Source: Knoxdaviesia capensis (Eukaryota; Ascomycota; Sordariomycetes; Microascales; Gondwanamycetaceae). From it: 64,000 bases of DNA. This document shows positions 1 through 12,081 of the stretch, piece after piece (the first letter of the stretch is position 1; each line of letters opens with the position of its first letter). Below the pieces are notes generated by a model. That model saw nothing but the letters and a program-made list of their open reading frames with translations. It was not told the DNA's origin and did not search any database. The stretch spans positions 25,295 through 89,294 of the forward strand of contig LNGK01000019.1 in the NCBI GenBank assembly GCA_001510575.1. The letters run 5' to 3'. The position numbers and the translations under genes were made by a program.

Positions 1-1391
1 GAAAAGAGTCGTCGGGGATCTTGAGCGAGACGTTGACTGTCGACTGGAGCGTTGTTGGGTCAATGATCAATGGTGCGACAGCTTGGGACAGATCTTTTCG
101 GAAGACACTGAGTGAGCTCGCTGAAGACAATGATAGCCCCCCAAGGCCGGTCTTAGACCGGGGAAAATATTCCTCTTTTGCCAGCTTCCGCGACTCCTCC
201 TGGGTAAGCACATTTGGAAAGAGAGAGACCGGTGGTGACGAGTCTATTCGCCCCTGGCGATAAAGTGTGACAATAACACCGTGCATGCTTTTAATGCACT
301 TGATGTGCTGAACAGATATCCTGACAGTCACAGTGTCGCCTGGGAGACATCCGCCTTTTAGCATTTCGATTCGTGCAGTTATTGTGTTTTCGTCCACAGC
401 TTGAAGCTTTGCATGAGTTTGCTGAGACATCACGGTCGGCTGGCCAGTGCTAGTCGTAAGAGCGCTGTCGGCACTGAGTTCGCTTCGTCCGTCTCCATTT
501 TCAGACATCCGCACTGGTCTGTGCTCGGTAGCAGGCTCGTCAGAAATGATAGATGCATCCCGAGAGTCTATGTCCGAAGCGGGGTTCGAGTTCGTCAGTT
601 CTGGGACGGCAGAGGGGGACGAGTCGTGGTGAGTTGTGGCTGAAGATAAAGAGGCTCCGGCAGCGACAGCCTTTCTTTTCCGGCGTTTAGATTTCGAGAT
701 TGGTTCAAGGAATAGAGATCGATGCCTGGGTGTGGGAACCAACCCGACGTCTATTCGTTCAACCAAGGTGACTTTTTTGTCGCATCGCATTGTCGACTCC
801 AGTGCACTGGGCCGTGTGAGAGTCGCTGTTATATTATATGAGATCGACCCGCGTTCAAACTATTTTAGTATAAGAGGACGATGAATTAGCAACCGGATAT
901 GGAGGACACGCGACAGCTATACTCGGTATCCAATCTGCCTTAACACTCACATCGATACTGCTTGGGAGGCCACTTTCAGGAAAGTAAAGTTCAAATTGAA
1001 ACTCATATTTTCCTTTGTTTAATCGCCCCTCTCCACTCAAGACTTGCTCCTCCTGGAATAAAGACGCATGCCCTTTCCCTAGATATCGGACACCTCCCGG
1101 ACCCGGGGGGGCCAACACAACGTCTTTAGCATTCGCAGGACTCTTGAAGACCCTCACGTATCCTTGAAGAGTCACAACAAGATGTGTAATTCGGATAGGC
1201 TTCGGCACAACCAGGATAACGGCACCACGCACGCAATCTCCAGCGGAGTATATTCGGTGAGGTTCGTCGGGCCGGATATGGAAATCCGAAACATTCCAGT
1301 TGAGTGAAGGCTTGAATGGTATGATTCGGGACAGAATGCCGCGAGGGGAGGACAAGGAATCTTGCGCCGGCGAGCCGGAGAATCGTCCCAT
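1..1391 (-). CDS. palF: PalF/Rim8 arrestin-like pH-response protein, 3' end cut by window edge
   Basis: Arrestin-related adaptor of the ambient-pH pathway; in Aspergillus PalF links the plasma-membrane sensor PalH to ESCRT components so that alkaline pH leads to PacC processing. Exon 1 is 1391-951, the intron 950-860 (GTGAGT...AATAG, with a CTAAT branch-like site) and exon 2 859-1, open to the edge. About 433 residues are visible; the C-terminal part lies outside. The arrestin N domain starts near residue 30 (NVSDFHIRPDEPHRIY, then a GAVILVVPKPIRITHL strand pair). Splicing restores the family-typical LPSSIDFERGSISY across the junction. A polar linker follows, then an arrestin C-like part (ARIEMLKGGCLPGDTV, KSKTGLGGLSL). 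The start is the first ATG of the frame; an additional 5' exon cannot be excluded. Arrestin family certain, PalF assignment strong. Confidence 0.85.
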
Positions 1392-3074
1392 GCCCGATAG
1401 GTCGGTAAGTCGCTGGGAATGGAAAATAGTATCAAAGGGGCAGAAGAGACTGAATGCGCGTTGGGAACTATCAGGTACGGATAGGTGATGAAGAGATGAG
1501 TATCGGAGAAAAAGTTTGCTGGTATTCTAAGGGTGGAGCGGATATCGAGGGGATCATTTAGAGTTTGCCCATGCAAATAAGGAGGTGAAAATGATATGGC
1601 GAAGAGGGGATATGATGAGGCGGTGATGAGTGGCGCGGAAATCTAACCCAGCGGACAGAGGTCAAGAAGATCAGGGTGGCGGACCAAATAGTTGGTGATA
1701 GCGACGGTTCCGATGACGACGAGAGACACGATGAAGGGAATCGGATTACGCGAATCCAATCGCACCAGGCGCCAACAGGGGGGTTGAGTATTTAGTGGGT
1801 TGGATCGAGCACAGGAGAAAATGGATGGACGGGCTGCGTGTGAATCGACTCGCGAAGGCCAGGCAGGTTCTCTCTCCCAGCCCAGAACCTAGTCGGAGTG
1901 TGACTAATTGCGAGTCCAAAGGCCCTCAAAGTTGCATTCCTTTCTAAGGGCTATCGTCAATGGCGGTGGCAATCCGTACCAGACTCCAGATCGGTTCGGC
2001 CAAATCGGAGGAGAGATTCTGGTGAAACCCAGAATCGGAATTACACAAATCTGATTTCAATACTGCCAGTATGTTCAGTCTGATTTCTAGGCCGGGAAAA
2101 ACTTGACGGCCTTGGAAGAAGTTGGATGGCAGAGGCTTGGGGTTGCATGTGCCAAGACAAGAAGCGTGACGAGGCTCGGGTTGCCAAGATGGCATGTTTC
2201 TTCTCGAATCTCCACTGCGCAAGTATCCAGGAGCGGCCTGTTGATGAAGAAAGGCTGTGAAGTTGATAACCAGAAATAACCAGGAGTGAATGAGGGTGAT
2301 GAGATCGATGATGTAGTGATTTATCTGATAGATGGGCGATTGATTTGTCTAAGGACGTAGAGGCTCCAATGATAATGAATTCGGGAAGAAACTCGGTAAA
2401 GAAAAAGAAAAAGTTAAACCCTTATAGTAGACAGGTTGATAGTATGGTGGGTGCATGTGCATGAATGATAAGATCAAGACGCTTCAAAAACCGACTTTCA
2501 CAGTAGTATGAAGGACGAGCAAATGATTTGAGAGGCAACGTATATACATGTAGTTGACAATGTCCGTACTATTTCCACTATTTCTACACTTCGTTTCTGA
2601 GTAAGATTGAAGAGGGGGTTAGGGAGGGACGGGATAAAAAGATCGATCGGAACGTATCATGTCGCCGTTTTGGAGTTATCAATTTCAAGGTTGTCCATGG
2701 GGCTGGGCCTTTATCCTACCTGGATAGTCACGAGTTATTAACACGTGATATGGTCACATGACAGAAGTGCCCCAATCGCCAACCCCATCTGTCTCAACTA
2801 TGTCTTCTTTTGCACTGGGGACTGGCCAAAGATCACGAAAGATTTATAAATGAACAATCCTTGATGCTTCCACCTGCGTCGTGCGAAAATATCGTGCTCG
2901 CATTAATATTAACAGAAAGGACTGCTCCCGGAAGAGCTTGCCAACGCCAAAAACAGAAGGGAACAAACAGAAGAAAAGCCATCATACAGATAAACCATGC
3001 TGTAGAAGAGAATAATACTCCAATGAACGAGTCAAATAAAGCCATGATACTACCAGGTGGATGATCTCCACACT
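1392..3074. other. Intergenic region, palF 5' side / cdc6 3' side
   Basis: About 1.7 kb without a supported gene. It holds the presumed palF promoter on the minus strand. At 2728-2748 there is a 21-bp imperfect palindrome with a CACGTG E-box on one arm. Short open frames here, including a hydrophobic 81-codon frame on the minus strand (2833-3078), have no recognisable family. Confidence 0.5.
2728..2748. promoter_or_regulatory. 21-bp imperfect palindrome with CACGTG E-box
   Basis: The two arms (TCACG-x-GTTA and TAAC-x-CGTGA) are perfect inverted complements except for one mismatched pair, around a central T. The right arm contains CACGTG, the core bound by fungal bHLH factors. It lies about 1.3 kb upstream of the palF start and 330 bp beyond the cdc6 stop, so which gene it would serve is unclear. 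Binding is inferred only from the motif. Confidence 0.35.
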
Positions 3075-4987
3075 TCAATCGAGAGACTCGCCACTCAGAA
3101 TACTGCTGAGGATTCCAACGCCAACATCCTTAGCCGCCTGTGACATTTCCTCCTCACCCACGCAACTGGCAAAGCGCTTCTCCTCGCTAGAAGTCGGAAA
3201 TGCCGCGCGCCGTGCCCGTCGGCTCGGGGTTTGGCTTCCCATAACCAGTCCACCAGTCTTTCCGTCAACTGGGACCACAAGGCCGAGCGTCTCCAGGCTG
3301 CCGACAACCTCGCGGAATTCGGTGTTTGACAGGGGGTGGAGGACCGACTCACGCGTGCACAGTTTGCAGTATGAATCGAACAAGGTCTTGACTGTAGGTG
3401 CCATGGTGTGTGAGCCTGATGCTTGTGATTTGCTTGGTGTGCTAGGAACTGGGCCAAGAACCTCCTGCTGCTGCTTGCGCTCAGCACGGTTGCGTCGTTC
3501 CAGAGCAACCAGAGTACACAGGGCTGCCTTCTGTTGCAGGTTCAGTGTTCTCAGTCTCTGGCTGGTGCCGTTGCTAAACACTGCCGCAGTAACCTTGTTC
3601 ATTTGGGAGACCATCACGCGCGGAGCAGTCTCGACTGTGATCGCACTGAGGGAAGCGTTGACGATCTGCGTAACCGTCTTCGATGGACCGAAGGGAGAAG
3701 CCACGTTAAAGGCAGTTTCGCCCAGTGGCTTCCTCGAAGGGGTCGAGAGAAGGATCTTCTTGCGGGCCTCATCTTCATGCTCCTGGCGCATATCCATCTC
3801 AATTACATCCAGAGCACGACGACAGATGTCAAACGCCTTTCTCAAGTCACCGCTCTGACTCGAGACTTTGCGCGAGCAAAGCTCAATTGCACCAGGGTGA
3901 ATGAATGGGGTAAAGTCGGGATTCGCGGCGTTTGAAGGCATGAGCTTCCGCAGACGCACGGAAATAATATTTTTGATCTGTGGCGCAGTGTATGGAAGAA
4001 ATGGAAGTAGTTCAGGTTTCATGTTTTTCGCCTTCAGTCGAGGAAGGAAGCGATCCGTGAGATCAAGTGCGTTGGCAATCCCAATCAGCATTAGTCTGGA
4101 CGAAGGGCTAAGCGACCACTCAAACATGCGGTAAAGGCTCTCCAGCCCCATAGTCAAGATATGATCGATTTCGTCCAGAACAATGAAGTATGCCGAGTGA
4201 GACGAGCTGTCCATGAAAATGTTATGTAGAGCCTTCATTGCATCAGTCTCAGTGTTTGCTGAGACTGCGTCGTCAGTTAGGGCACTCAGCAGCGACATAT
4301 AAAGATCTTTTGACGACTGGACACTCATGCAGTTGATATAGGTGTTCTTGACGTTGTTTGCGAGTCCTTCGGAAACCAGCTCATCAATTGTTGCACTCTT
4401 TCCCGTCCCTGGGGGGCCACTGACGTAGAGGCAGCCCCGTGGTTGATCGGATTTGGACCGCTGGATGAAGGATCGTAGTTGGGCCTTTTCATCCTCGCGT
4501 CCAATTATCTTTCCTTGGCCAGAACTCCTCGAGAACACCTGTCGTGCAAGATGAAACACAGTAGGCGCTATGGCAGGTGAGACTGGTGTTTGGGGGGTTC
4601 CTCGCTTGAACAGTTTTCCGGCCGACATGACCACCTGTCGAGGAGTGGAAGGCGACAAAGAGAAATCATCGCGAAACCGTTGGCTTTTCGGAGTGATGGG
4701 GTCGAATTTTGTATCGGTGGATCGTGATTTAAGCGGAGACAGATGACCTTCAGTGCGGGCAGTGGATGAGGTTGGGGCTTGGTTTTCGATATCGTCAATT
4801 AAAGAGCTGATAGGCTTGCGCGAGCGTTTCACTGAGGGAGAGATGGGTTCTAGTATAGAGAGGGATGTTAGACAATTGATTCCAGATGCTGCGCATAGCG
4901 TGCGTGAACTAATGTCGAAAGCAGGAAGCTTAGGAACATACCTGCTTCAGCCACACGAGACCGCTTGCCCAACACAGAGCGAGCCAT
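3075..4987 (-). CDS. cdc6: Cdc6/Cdc18 replication licensing AAA+ ATPase
   Basis: Loads the MCM helicase onto ORC-bound origins in G1. Exon 1 is 4987-4942 (starts MARSVLGKRSR), the intron 4941-4850 (GTATGT...CTAG), and exon 2 4849-3075, giving 606 residues. The short first exon is chosen because exon 2 has no in-frame ATG before its conserved part and because MxxxVLGKRSR is the usual fungal Cdc6 N-terminus. Walker A GPPGTGKS is at 160-167, Walker B VLDEID ends at 244, followed by sensor 1 (LIGIANALDLTDR) and the sensor 2 region (SGDLRKAFDICRRAL). A winged-helix C-terminal domain follows. The N-terminal 85 residues carry several CDK-type S/T-P sites (S53-PLK, T68-PK, S81-P, T84-PR), the usual signals for S-phase degradation. 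Divergent from hxB, with MluI-box elements upstream. Confidence 0.93.
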
Positions 4988-5270
4988 GGCTGTGATCTTC
5001 AAGAATGGAAGGAGGAAATAGATGTCAAGGTTGGTTATAATGTTGAATAACGGTTATGAAAGCAAGTGCGAAAGGCAAGAGTTTAAGTAAAACAGGTGAA
5101 GGAGCTGCGGATATTTAGAGGGCAATGGCGATGGTTGTGGTTGTGAATTTTGAAGAAAGAGGTGGGCGTGAGGAAGTTACTGGATTTAAATGGTTTGAAG
5201 AAATGGATTGGCAAGGAAGGCAGGCTCTGTGCTTTTCGACCAGGGCACACGGGGGTTGTCAAGGGCGCCA

Positions 5271-5306
5271 ACGCGAAATATGCAGGAGAAATAAACGCGT
5301 CGCGAA
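5271..5306 (-). promoter_or_regulatory. MCB (MluI cell-cycle box) cluster upstream of cdc6
   Basis: A perfect ACGCGT palindrome lies at 5295-5300 and continues directly into CGCGAA (to 5306). A second core, ACGCGA, is at 5271-5276. They sit 284-319 bp upstream of the cdc6 ATG. In fission yeast the MBF complex (Cdc10/Res) drives cdc18 at G1/S through such boxes, so the placement fits. The same region is also upstream of hxB, but the link to cdc6 is the parsimonious one. Confidence 0.6.
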
Positions 5307-5394
5307 GTTTCCAAAATTCAATTAGAAAAGCGGGTCACTATTGCGCGTTCCTAGTGCGCAACAGTCAGAAGGAAGAATAAGTCATGCAGAATAT

Positions 5395-5425
5395 CACGTG
5401 CTAGTGGATCACACGCCTGGCCAAT
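5395..5425 (+). promoter_or_regulatory. E-box (CACGTG) and CCAAT box in the cdc6-hxB divergent promoter
   Basis: CACGTG at 5395-5400 and a forward CCAAT pentamer (in GGCCAATCAG) at 5421-5425, about 420 bp upstream of the hxB ATG. CCAAT in this context is the recognition core of the HapB/C/E complex (AnCF). No UaY-type TCGG-N6-CCGA purine-regulator site was seen between 4988 and 5844. Function is inferred. Confidence 0.4.
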
Positions 5426-5844
5426 CAGAGCTTTTGAGTTTCTACCACCTTTTGCAAACGAACTCGCTCCTAAGTTCGCCCCTCACTCATCGCATTTCCC
5501 CGAGAAATCGGTGGGTACCGATAGGGAAGCCCAGTTTAAACTTCTAAGATAACAGCACCCCGATTTCTTCTAGGCTGGGCTTCGTCTCCGCAACCTGCTC
5601 TGATGTCTGCATTCTGCAGGGTGCGAGGCGCCAATATTCCTATCAGCGAGAGCCAAAGTAGTTTCCCTTCTCACATGAAGAAAGCCGGGCGACGCAGGAA
5701 ATGGTTCGCCATCTTGGTCGATATTTCCCATATCCCCAACCCTTGTATCACCCGTGTTAAGCATCACTTCAAATCTCTTCTCCCCCAGTTCCAGAGCTGC
5801 GAATATCCCCAATTATATTTACTCCAGATTACAGATCACCTACG

Positions 5845-8514
5845 ATGTTTTCAAGATTATTTTCGAGGGCTAAACAAGACCAATGCGGATATAACATCAC
5901 CATTGAACAGTTTCGCCAAAATGAGTACCCCATGCTGAAAGGTCGGTTTTATACCATGCCCATTCTTCAGCAACCTTAAGCTTTTAGGATCGGATGGCAT
6001 ATTGATAACAAACCTCACCGGTTCACTTCATAACCCATAGATTGTGTGTACCTGGACCATGCTGGCACAACGCTGTACTCGAAATGTTTGCTTGAGGCTT
6101 TCTCTCGGACAATGACCGAGACGCTATTCGGAAACCCCCACTCCGGCTCGTACCCGTCTCAGGCGTCGACGATGAAAATTGAGAATGTCCGGCAACGTAT
6201 GCTTTCGTTCTTCAACACTGACTCCACTGCTTTCGACCTTGTCTTTGTTGCCAACACGACTGCCGCAGTTAAACTCCTTGTCGAGGGTATGAGGTCTCTC
6301 CCGGGAGGCTTTGACTATGCTTACCACGAGGCTTGTCATACAAGCTTGATAGGTGTTCGCGAAGAAGCGTCTGAGTCTGTCTGTGTCGATGATTCTGCGG
6401 TTCATCAATGGGTTAAAGGAACTCGGCCTACTACAGGTTCCCGCACAACACTTTTTGCATACTCTGCGCAATCTCACATGACTGGACGAAAATACCCTAG
6501 ATCCTGGGCCAGTGATGTCCGGGCCGCGATACCAGAGTGGGAATCACAACCGCAGGTATACACCCTCCTTGATGCTGCCTCTTTCGCTGCCACATCTCCT
6601 CTCGATTTAAGCGATGTCGACAAAGCACCGGACTTCGTGGTTCTCAGCTTATACAAGATCTTCGGTTTCCCGGATCTGGGGTGTCTCCTCATTCGGAAAC
6701 AGGCTGAGCCAATATTCCAAAATAGGTCCTACTTTGGTGGTGGTACCGTGGATATGGTGGTGTGCTCCCGTCAGGAACAATGGCATGCACCAAAAACAGA
6801 GTTTCTCCATGAGAAACTGGAGGACGGAACTCTCGCCTTCCATTCTATAGTCGCCCTGGATGCCGCCCTGGATTCTCACGAACGACTTTTCAGCTGCATG
6901 TCTTCCATATCTGCACACACTTCCTTCCTGAGGCGGCGCCTGCTTGACGGTTTGAGATCTTTAACGCACGAAAACGGAGCTTCTGTGTGCATTGTATACA
7001 CGGATGATATATGTCCTGACGGCTCCGGGCCCGTCGTGTCCTTCAATCTGCAAAATCACCGTGGAGCCTGGGTCAGCGCAACTGAATTCGAAAAACTGGC
7101 CAATGTCAAAGGATTCTTCCTCCGGACCGGTGGGCTTTGCGCGCCGGGGTCAATTGCGTCAGCGTTGAACCTGTCTCCCTGGGAGTTACGAAGAAATTTC
7201 TCAGCTGGGTTCACGTGTGGTAGTGACCAAGACATCGTGTCCGGGAAGCCAACCGGTGCCATTAGAGCTAGTCTCGGAGCGATGAGCGTTATCTCCGATG
7301 TTGACCGTTTCATACAGTTCCTAGAGGAATTCTTTGTCGAGAAAAGCCAATTGGACGTGCCAGTGGAGAATGTTCCACACTCTCACAAACAGACAGGGCT
7401 GCAAGTCAAGTCACTGACTGTGTATCCTGTCAAGAGTTGCAGTGGATTTAACATCCCACCCAACATTCCGTGGGAAATCAAACCAGAGGGGCTTGCCTGG
7501 GACAGAGAGTGGTGTTTGCTACATCGTGGGTCCGGGCAGGCCCTTAGCCAGAAGCGATACCCCAAGATGGCACTACTCCGACCGAAAATAGATCTTGACG
7601 TTGGTATACTTCGCATTGAGGCTACCACGCCAACTGGCGATGTGGCAGGGGGGGTCTCAGTTCCATTGTCGATGAATCCAAACCTCTTCGAATCAGATGC
7701 GAAGAACAAGTCGCGCTCGTCACGTGTCTGCGGCGACAGCATTACAGCCATGGTATATGCAGTCGACGAGGTCAACGAATTCTTTACTAGGTTCCTGGAT
7801 GTTCCTTGTGTTCTTGCTCGGTTTCCAGCAACTAGTCAAGCAGGCTCCAATACACGATACTTCAAGTTGCGGCGTCCTGGTGGTGGTCCCACAAACAGGA
7901 AAAAAGTCGACCCCGATGGCAATAATTCCAGCACTGTCACAGTAAATAAGTCGTCTCGTTCGCTCCCAATTCTCGACCCTCCATCTCCCCCCGATTCGGA
8001 TACTGATGTTGACCCTACTCGGAGTCGCATCCTTCTTGCAAACGAGAGTCCAATTCTGCTAATCCACGAATCAAGCGTTAAAGCGGTCAATGAAAGCTTG
8101 AGTATGCGAGCTCCCAGATCTGCAGAAATTTCCCCGACAGCCTTTCGGGGCAACATCATCGTTGGTACCAGTGGATTCGGGAGTGATGGCATCAAAGAAA
8201 CACACGGGAACCCAAATCAGCAGCCCCCTGATGTCACTCCATACGAGGAAGACTTTTGGCAGACCCTATCAATCGGTGGGCAACGGTTTCAAGTGTTGGG
8301 GCGATGCGAGCGGTGCCAAATGGTCTGTGTCAATCAGGAAACTGGGCAGAAGGGCATGGAGCCATTTTTGACGCTGGCAAAGACACGGAGGTCGGAGGGC
8401 AGGGTGTATTTTGGAGTTCACATGGGGCATCTGAGAGGACGCGATGGCAGCCGGCGCGATCAGTTCCCGACTCTCAAAGTCGGGGATGAGGTTGTAGTTG
8501 AAGAAGCCATGTGA
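5845..8514 (+). CDS. hxB: Molybdenum cofactor sulfurase (HxB)
   Basis: Transfers sulfur from L-cysteine to the molybdenum cofactor of xanthine dehydrogenase and other Mo-hydroxylases, which are inactive without it. Exon 1 is 5845-5941, the intron 5942-6040, exon 2 6041-8514; 856 residues. The extra 5' exon is supported because it joins EQFRQNEYPMLK to DCVYLDHAGTTLY, the normal start of the class V aminotransferase fold, in phase. The NifS-like domain spans roughly residues 20-440, with a PLP-lysine candidate K238 (SLYKIFG) and the persulfide cysteine candidate C399 (RTGGLCAPGSIA). A MOSC domain follows from about 460 (VKSLTVYPVKSCSG) to the end, with the conserved GRCERCQMVCV near the C-terminus. 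A low-complexity S/P-rich insert lies between MOSC halves (about 630-700). The usual two-domain fungal architecture and length. Confidence 0.93.
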
Positions 8515-11500
8515 AAAATGGTATTCTAGAAAATTGCATTTCGCACATGGCAAATATGACACCATGCAGCAAGAGGGAGCCCACCAAACACTTTATATTA
8601 TATGTACACGCCATTCTATGTATGTATCACAAGTCGTGAGTATCGTTTGGATACGGACTATCTGGACATATGTATCTTGCAGAGGTTGTATTTCTGTGTG
8701 TGTATATGTTAGACCTTGACACCGGCCAGAGAGTGTCAGATGTCGCGGCACCTGAAAAGAAAGAAAAACTGCACCCCTGTCTGATAACCGTGTTCTTTGG
8801 TGTTAGGTCTGCGCCCGTGCCGGCCTGGTAACACACGAATTCTCATGTTCCTCGGCAACCACACCAAGTGAATCCTTGAAGAAGGTATAAATATGAGCAG
8901 GTTCCCCTGTGGTTTTGTTCATTTCTCTCATTTTCACACACACTCCACAAATCACCCAGGCTCTTTTCATTTCCACTCTGGTTTTCTGATCCTCTCTAAT
9001 GTCGCCATCCATCTGCCATGTCTATTTTGTCCCAACTACGTTGGAACATCCCGGGACTTCCTTGTCGCCACGCGTGATATCACTACGTCGAAATGGATAG
9101 TTCCGCTGACAAGGTATATGTTACTTATCGCAAGAGACATTAGCGGTTGTTGCACACACCAGTAGGCCACAAGTGTTGATCTCTAGATCTGGAAAAGATA
9201 GAGACGGCGGAGGGCTCAGAAAACCGAACGACGGCCTGAAGGAGGAAGTCCCATCATTTTGTCTTCTTAAGCCCTAGGTGTTCGTGGCCCGGGCCTGTCG
9301 GTGCCAAATATCACATTTCTCCCTCCCCGTCCCGGGCACGACGTTAAAAGGCCCAAACTGCATCAGACGTCAGTCTTTTGCATGCGAGGAGTGCCATCTA
9401 CCTCGTATCTGGCCTTCGATACCACCACGCCAGTGCTTTGAGCACCTGCGAACACGCACCTGTCCTAGGCAAGACTTTTAAAATGCCCCTTTTCGCTTGA
9501 GTTGGCCGAACCCCGGCTGGGGTCAAACCAATTCTCGTCCAGCACAGTCTGTATGATGAGTCAACTGCTTCCACGGCTAGATTTTGATTTGTTTAGAAAC
9601 GAAAGGGTGAGTTAATCGTTTCTCATCTGGGTATGTCTTGTTCTCAAAGCTAACGTGGTTACATCTTCTTTCAGTGATGTCTGTCATGTTCAAATGATTG
9701 GTAAAGAACGCATGATGTACGCTGAACGGACAACGAAGTATGTTCATTCTCATTCGGTTAGTGTGGTCCTTGTTGCTATCTCGTTTTACTACATATACCT
9801 ATATCCACCGTTACTAACTCCATATTCTGCAGTTTGTCTAGCGTTACTCGGATTGAGGTTGTTGACTCTCTCGCGGCTTGGAACTGGCGATCCCTGTGAC
9901 AAGTTTTTGATGATTCCTGGTATTTTGCAACGACATGGCAACATGTAAAAGAATGATGAGAGCTGATTTACGCAACTGATCTGCTATTTTTCTTTGTTCC
10001 GATATTGGCTAGTTACACAACCTTCCTGGAACTTTGTTGATTCTGTGATCTGCCAAATCCAAATACACTCACTACCAATATATTTTCACTTGGATCTCTC
10101 GTGCGTGAACAATCTGTTCCATTTACAATAACATGGGAAGGTCGCAGTCCGCCCATGCACCAACTAGGTGGACCCGGAAGTCGGCGGTGATGGTCCAACC
10201 GTTCCACGTGTGTAACTTCAAACACCACATTACGCACGACATGTATTCATCTGTCAGCGTGAGCAACAGGGCGGAATGAGCTGGTGTAGAACGAAACTTA
10301 CTTCCGCCACATTTGTCCAAAGAAATTAGGCTTTCGTGACTGTTCGTGAAAGCTCTCTCTGCGAGCAGCGCCTTCTGGGGATCGCTTTTGATCGATGAGG
10401 CTTTGGAAGAGAGCCGAGTTCTGAGATCCAGGAAGTTAGGGTTGGGTGTTGTAACACCGAGTCCAGCTTGTGCTAATCAAGAGACCCCGAGACACAAAAA
10501 AGGGGATAGTCGTAGATGGTATGAACTTACACGGCGCTTTTCGGGAGATCTGTTGTTGACTGGAGTTCCGTTGGCGTCCATCTCTGCAAATATATCAATA
10601 TTTAAAAGGCTTAGTCGAAGGTTTCACTTTAGTGTTAGGAGTTTGGGGGAGGGTTGAGATAAGCTCCTAGATGAGGTGGATGAGACAACGGCCCCTTTAT
10701 ATGTTTGGTTCAGCTTCACGAAAGACCAAAGGTGAAGGCCAGACCATCCCAGACCTCATCTAGTCCATGTGCATGTATCGAATGTTGACGTGCGGTTTCC
10801 TAGTTCAAAATAGACTACACAGGCAGATCAGGACATGCGCGCACATGCCCAGCCGCAGCTTCATATGTGTACACACACTTTCTCCAATTATTTGGAGACA
10901 TGACACATGAACTTCTCTAGAGCTCATAAAGGTCCAATAGTTTCAAGCAGAGCAGATCTACGGTGTGTGACTTTGACATGTACATAACTTACCCCGCGCG
11001 GCTTCGTGGAAATCTCAAAGGGAAGTTCAACAGAAACGCGAAAAGAAGAAAGTTGCGTATGACGTTAGGTTACCCGATGACACTGGCCGGAGGGCCGGAG
11101 TGGGCTTAGCGGCGATGAACCGTTATGTGACCGCCTTATAACCATCTGCCAGAAACCGTCCTTCATTTTGCTATCGGTGGCGTGATTAGTCAATCCAGGA
11201 TTTGGGGTATTTTGAAATCGTTGGTCTGAACCGGCTTTGGAACACAAATACCCCAGCGCGCGCGGGCGCATTTGGAGACCCGGATCGGTCCTGGACCGTC
11301 TCCGGATCTTAAACCCTATTACCGGGACTTGCGGAACAGCACGCCAGGTTGGCGGGAATTCTCTAGAACTTGAGCCCTTCTTAGCCACAGCTAAAATTGT
11401 GATTCGGGGAGCGTGCGTCGACTTGATTCATAGATATCTATTAATGACTACAAATATACACGCACGCACACAGACACCTTCAACCTTAGCATTTCGAGAC

Positions 11501-12081
11501 AGTAACCTTGGAACATGATTCAAGAGGCTAGCCTCAATACACTACACACCAGTTGCTTCTATCTTCTAGCAACGTGAAGCTGGGAGGTGAGTAGCCCACC
11601 AGCTAGCCAACCAGCCAACCAAAAAATGTATGAGGCTCAAAAAGAAAAGTCAGAAAAAAAACAATAGGAAGCATCGCAGTCTATAGTCCGCCACATGCTT
11701 ATTCGTAGATACCGCGCTAGCCAGCTGACGCAAGTGAAAGCCCCATTGTTGATTCATACTTACATGTAGGTGCATGTGAGGAAGTGTATGAGGAACAAGG
11801 GGGAGGGTAACCCCCACATTCCCATCTCTTGATATCCCGGGGGGTACCCAGGCGTTTTAGTTGTTCAACTGATCTGTTGCATAAAACCGAAATACACATT
11901 GAACCAAGGTTATGCCCCAGTTGCTCGCTAGATTTGAAAGCTCATCCTGGGGGAGAACGAAGATACCCGGAAAGCATCATTGCTCATATAACTCCGGGTA
12001 AAGATCACACCACCGGAGCGGTGACGACGGCGATGGTGGCGGTGGGAAAATGTCCAGATGTGCGCATTGCGATATAGACGC
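8515..12081. other. 3.6-kb intergenic region between hxB and the Mpo1-like gene
   Basis: Both flanking genes end here (convergent). A TATA-like AGGTATAAATATG lies near 8884-8896, ahead of a pyrimidine-rich stretch to about 9000; this could be a promoter of a non-coding transcript. Short open frames of 60-107 codons on both strands show no domain, signal peptide or plausible exon chain. No tRNA-like structure was seen. Confidence 0.45.

Noticed and set aside
1172..1576. 134-codon minus-strand frame overlapping palF exon 1
   Set aside because: It is another frame of the palF coding exon and its leader.
2833..3078. Hydrophobic 81-codon frame downstream of cdc6, minus strand
   Set aside because: One possible membrane helix but no recognised family, no promoter or terminator context, and AT-rich codon use unlike neighbours.
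10013..10657. Possible multi-exon gene between hxB and the Mpo1-like gene
   Set aside because: Short open frames could be chained on either strand, but none gives a recognisable domain or consistent splice sites.
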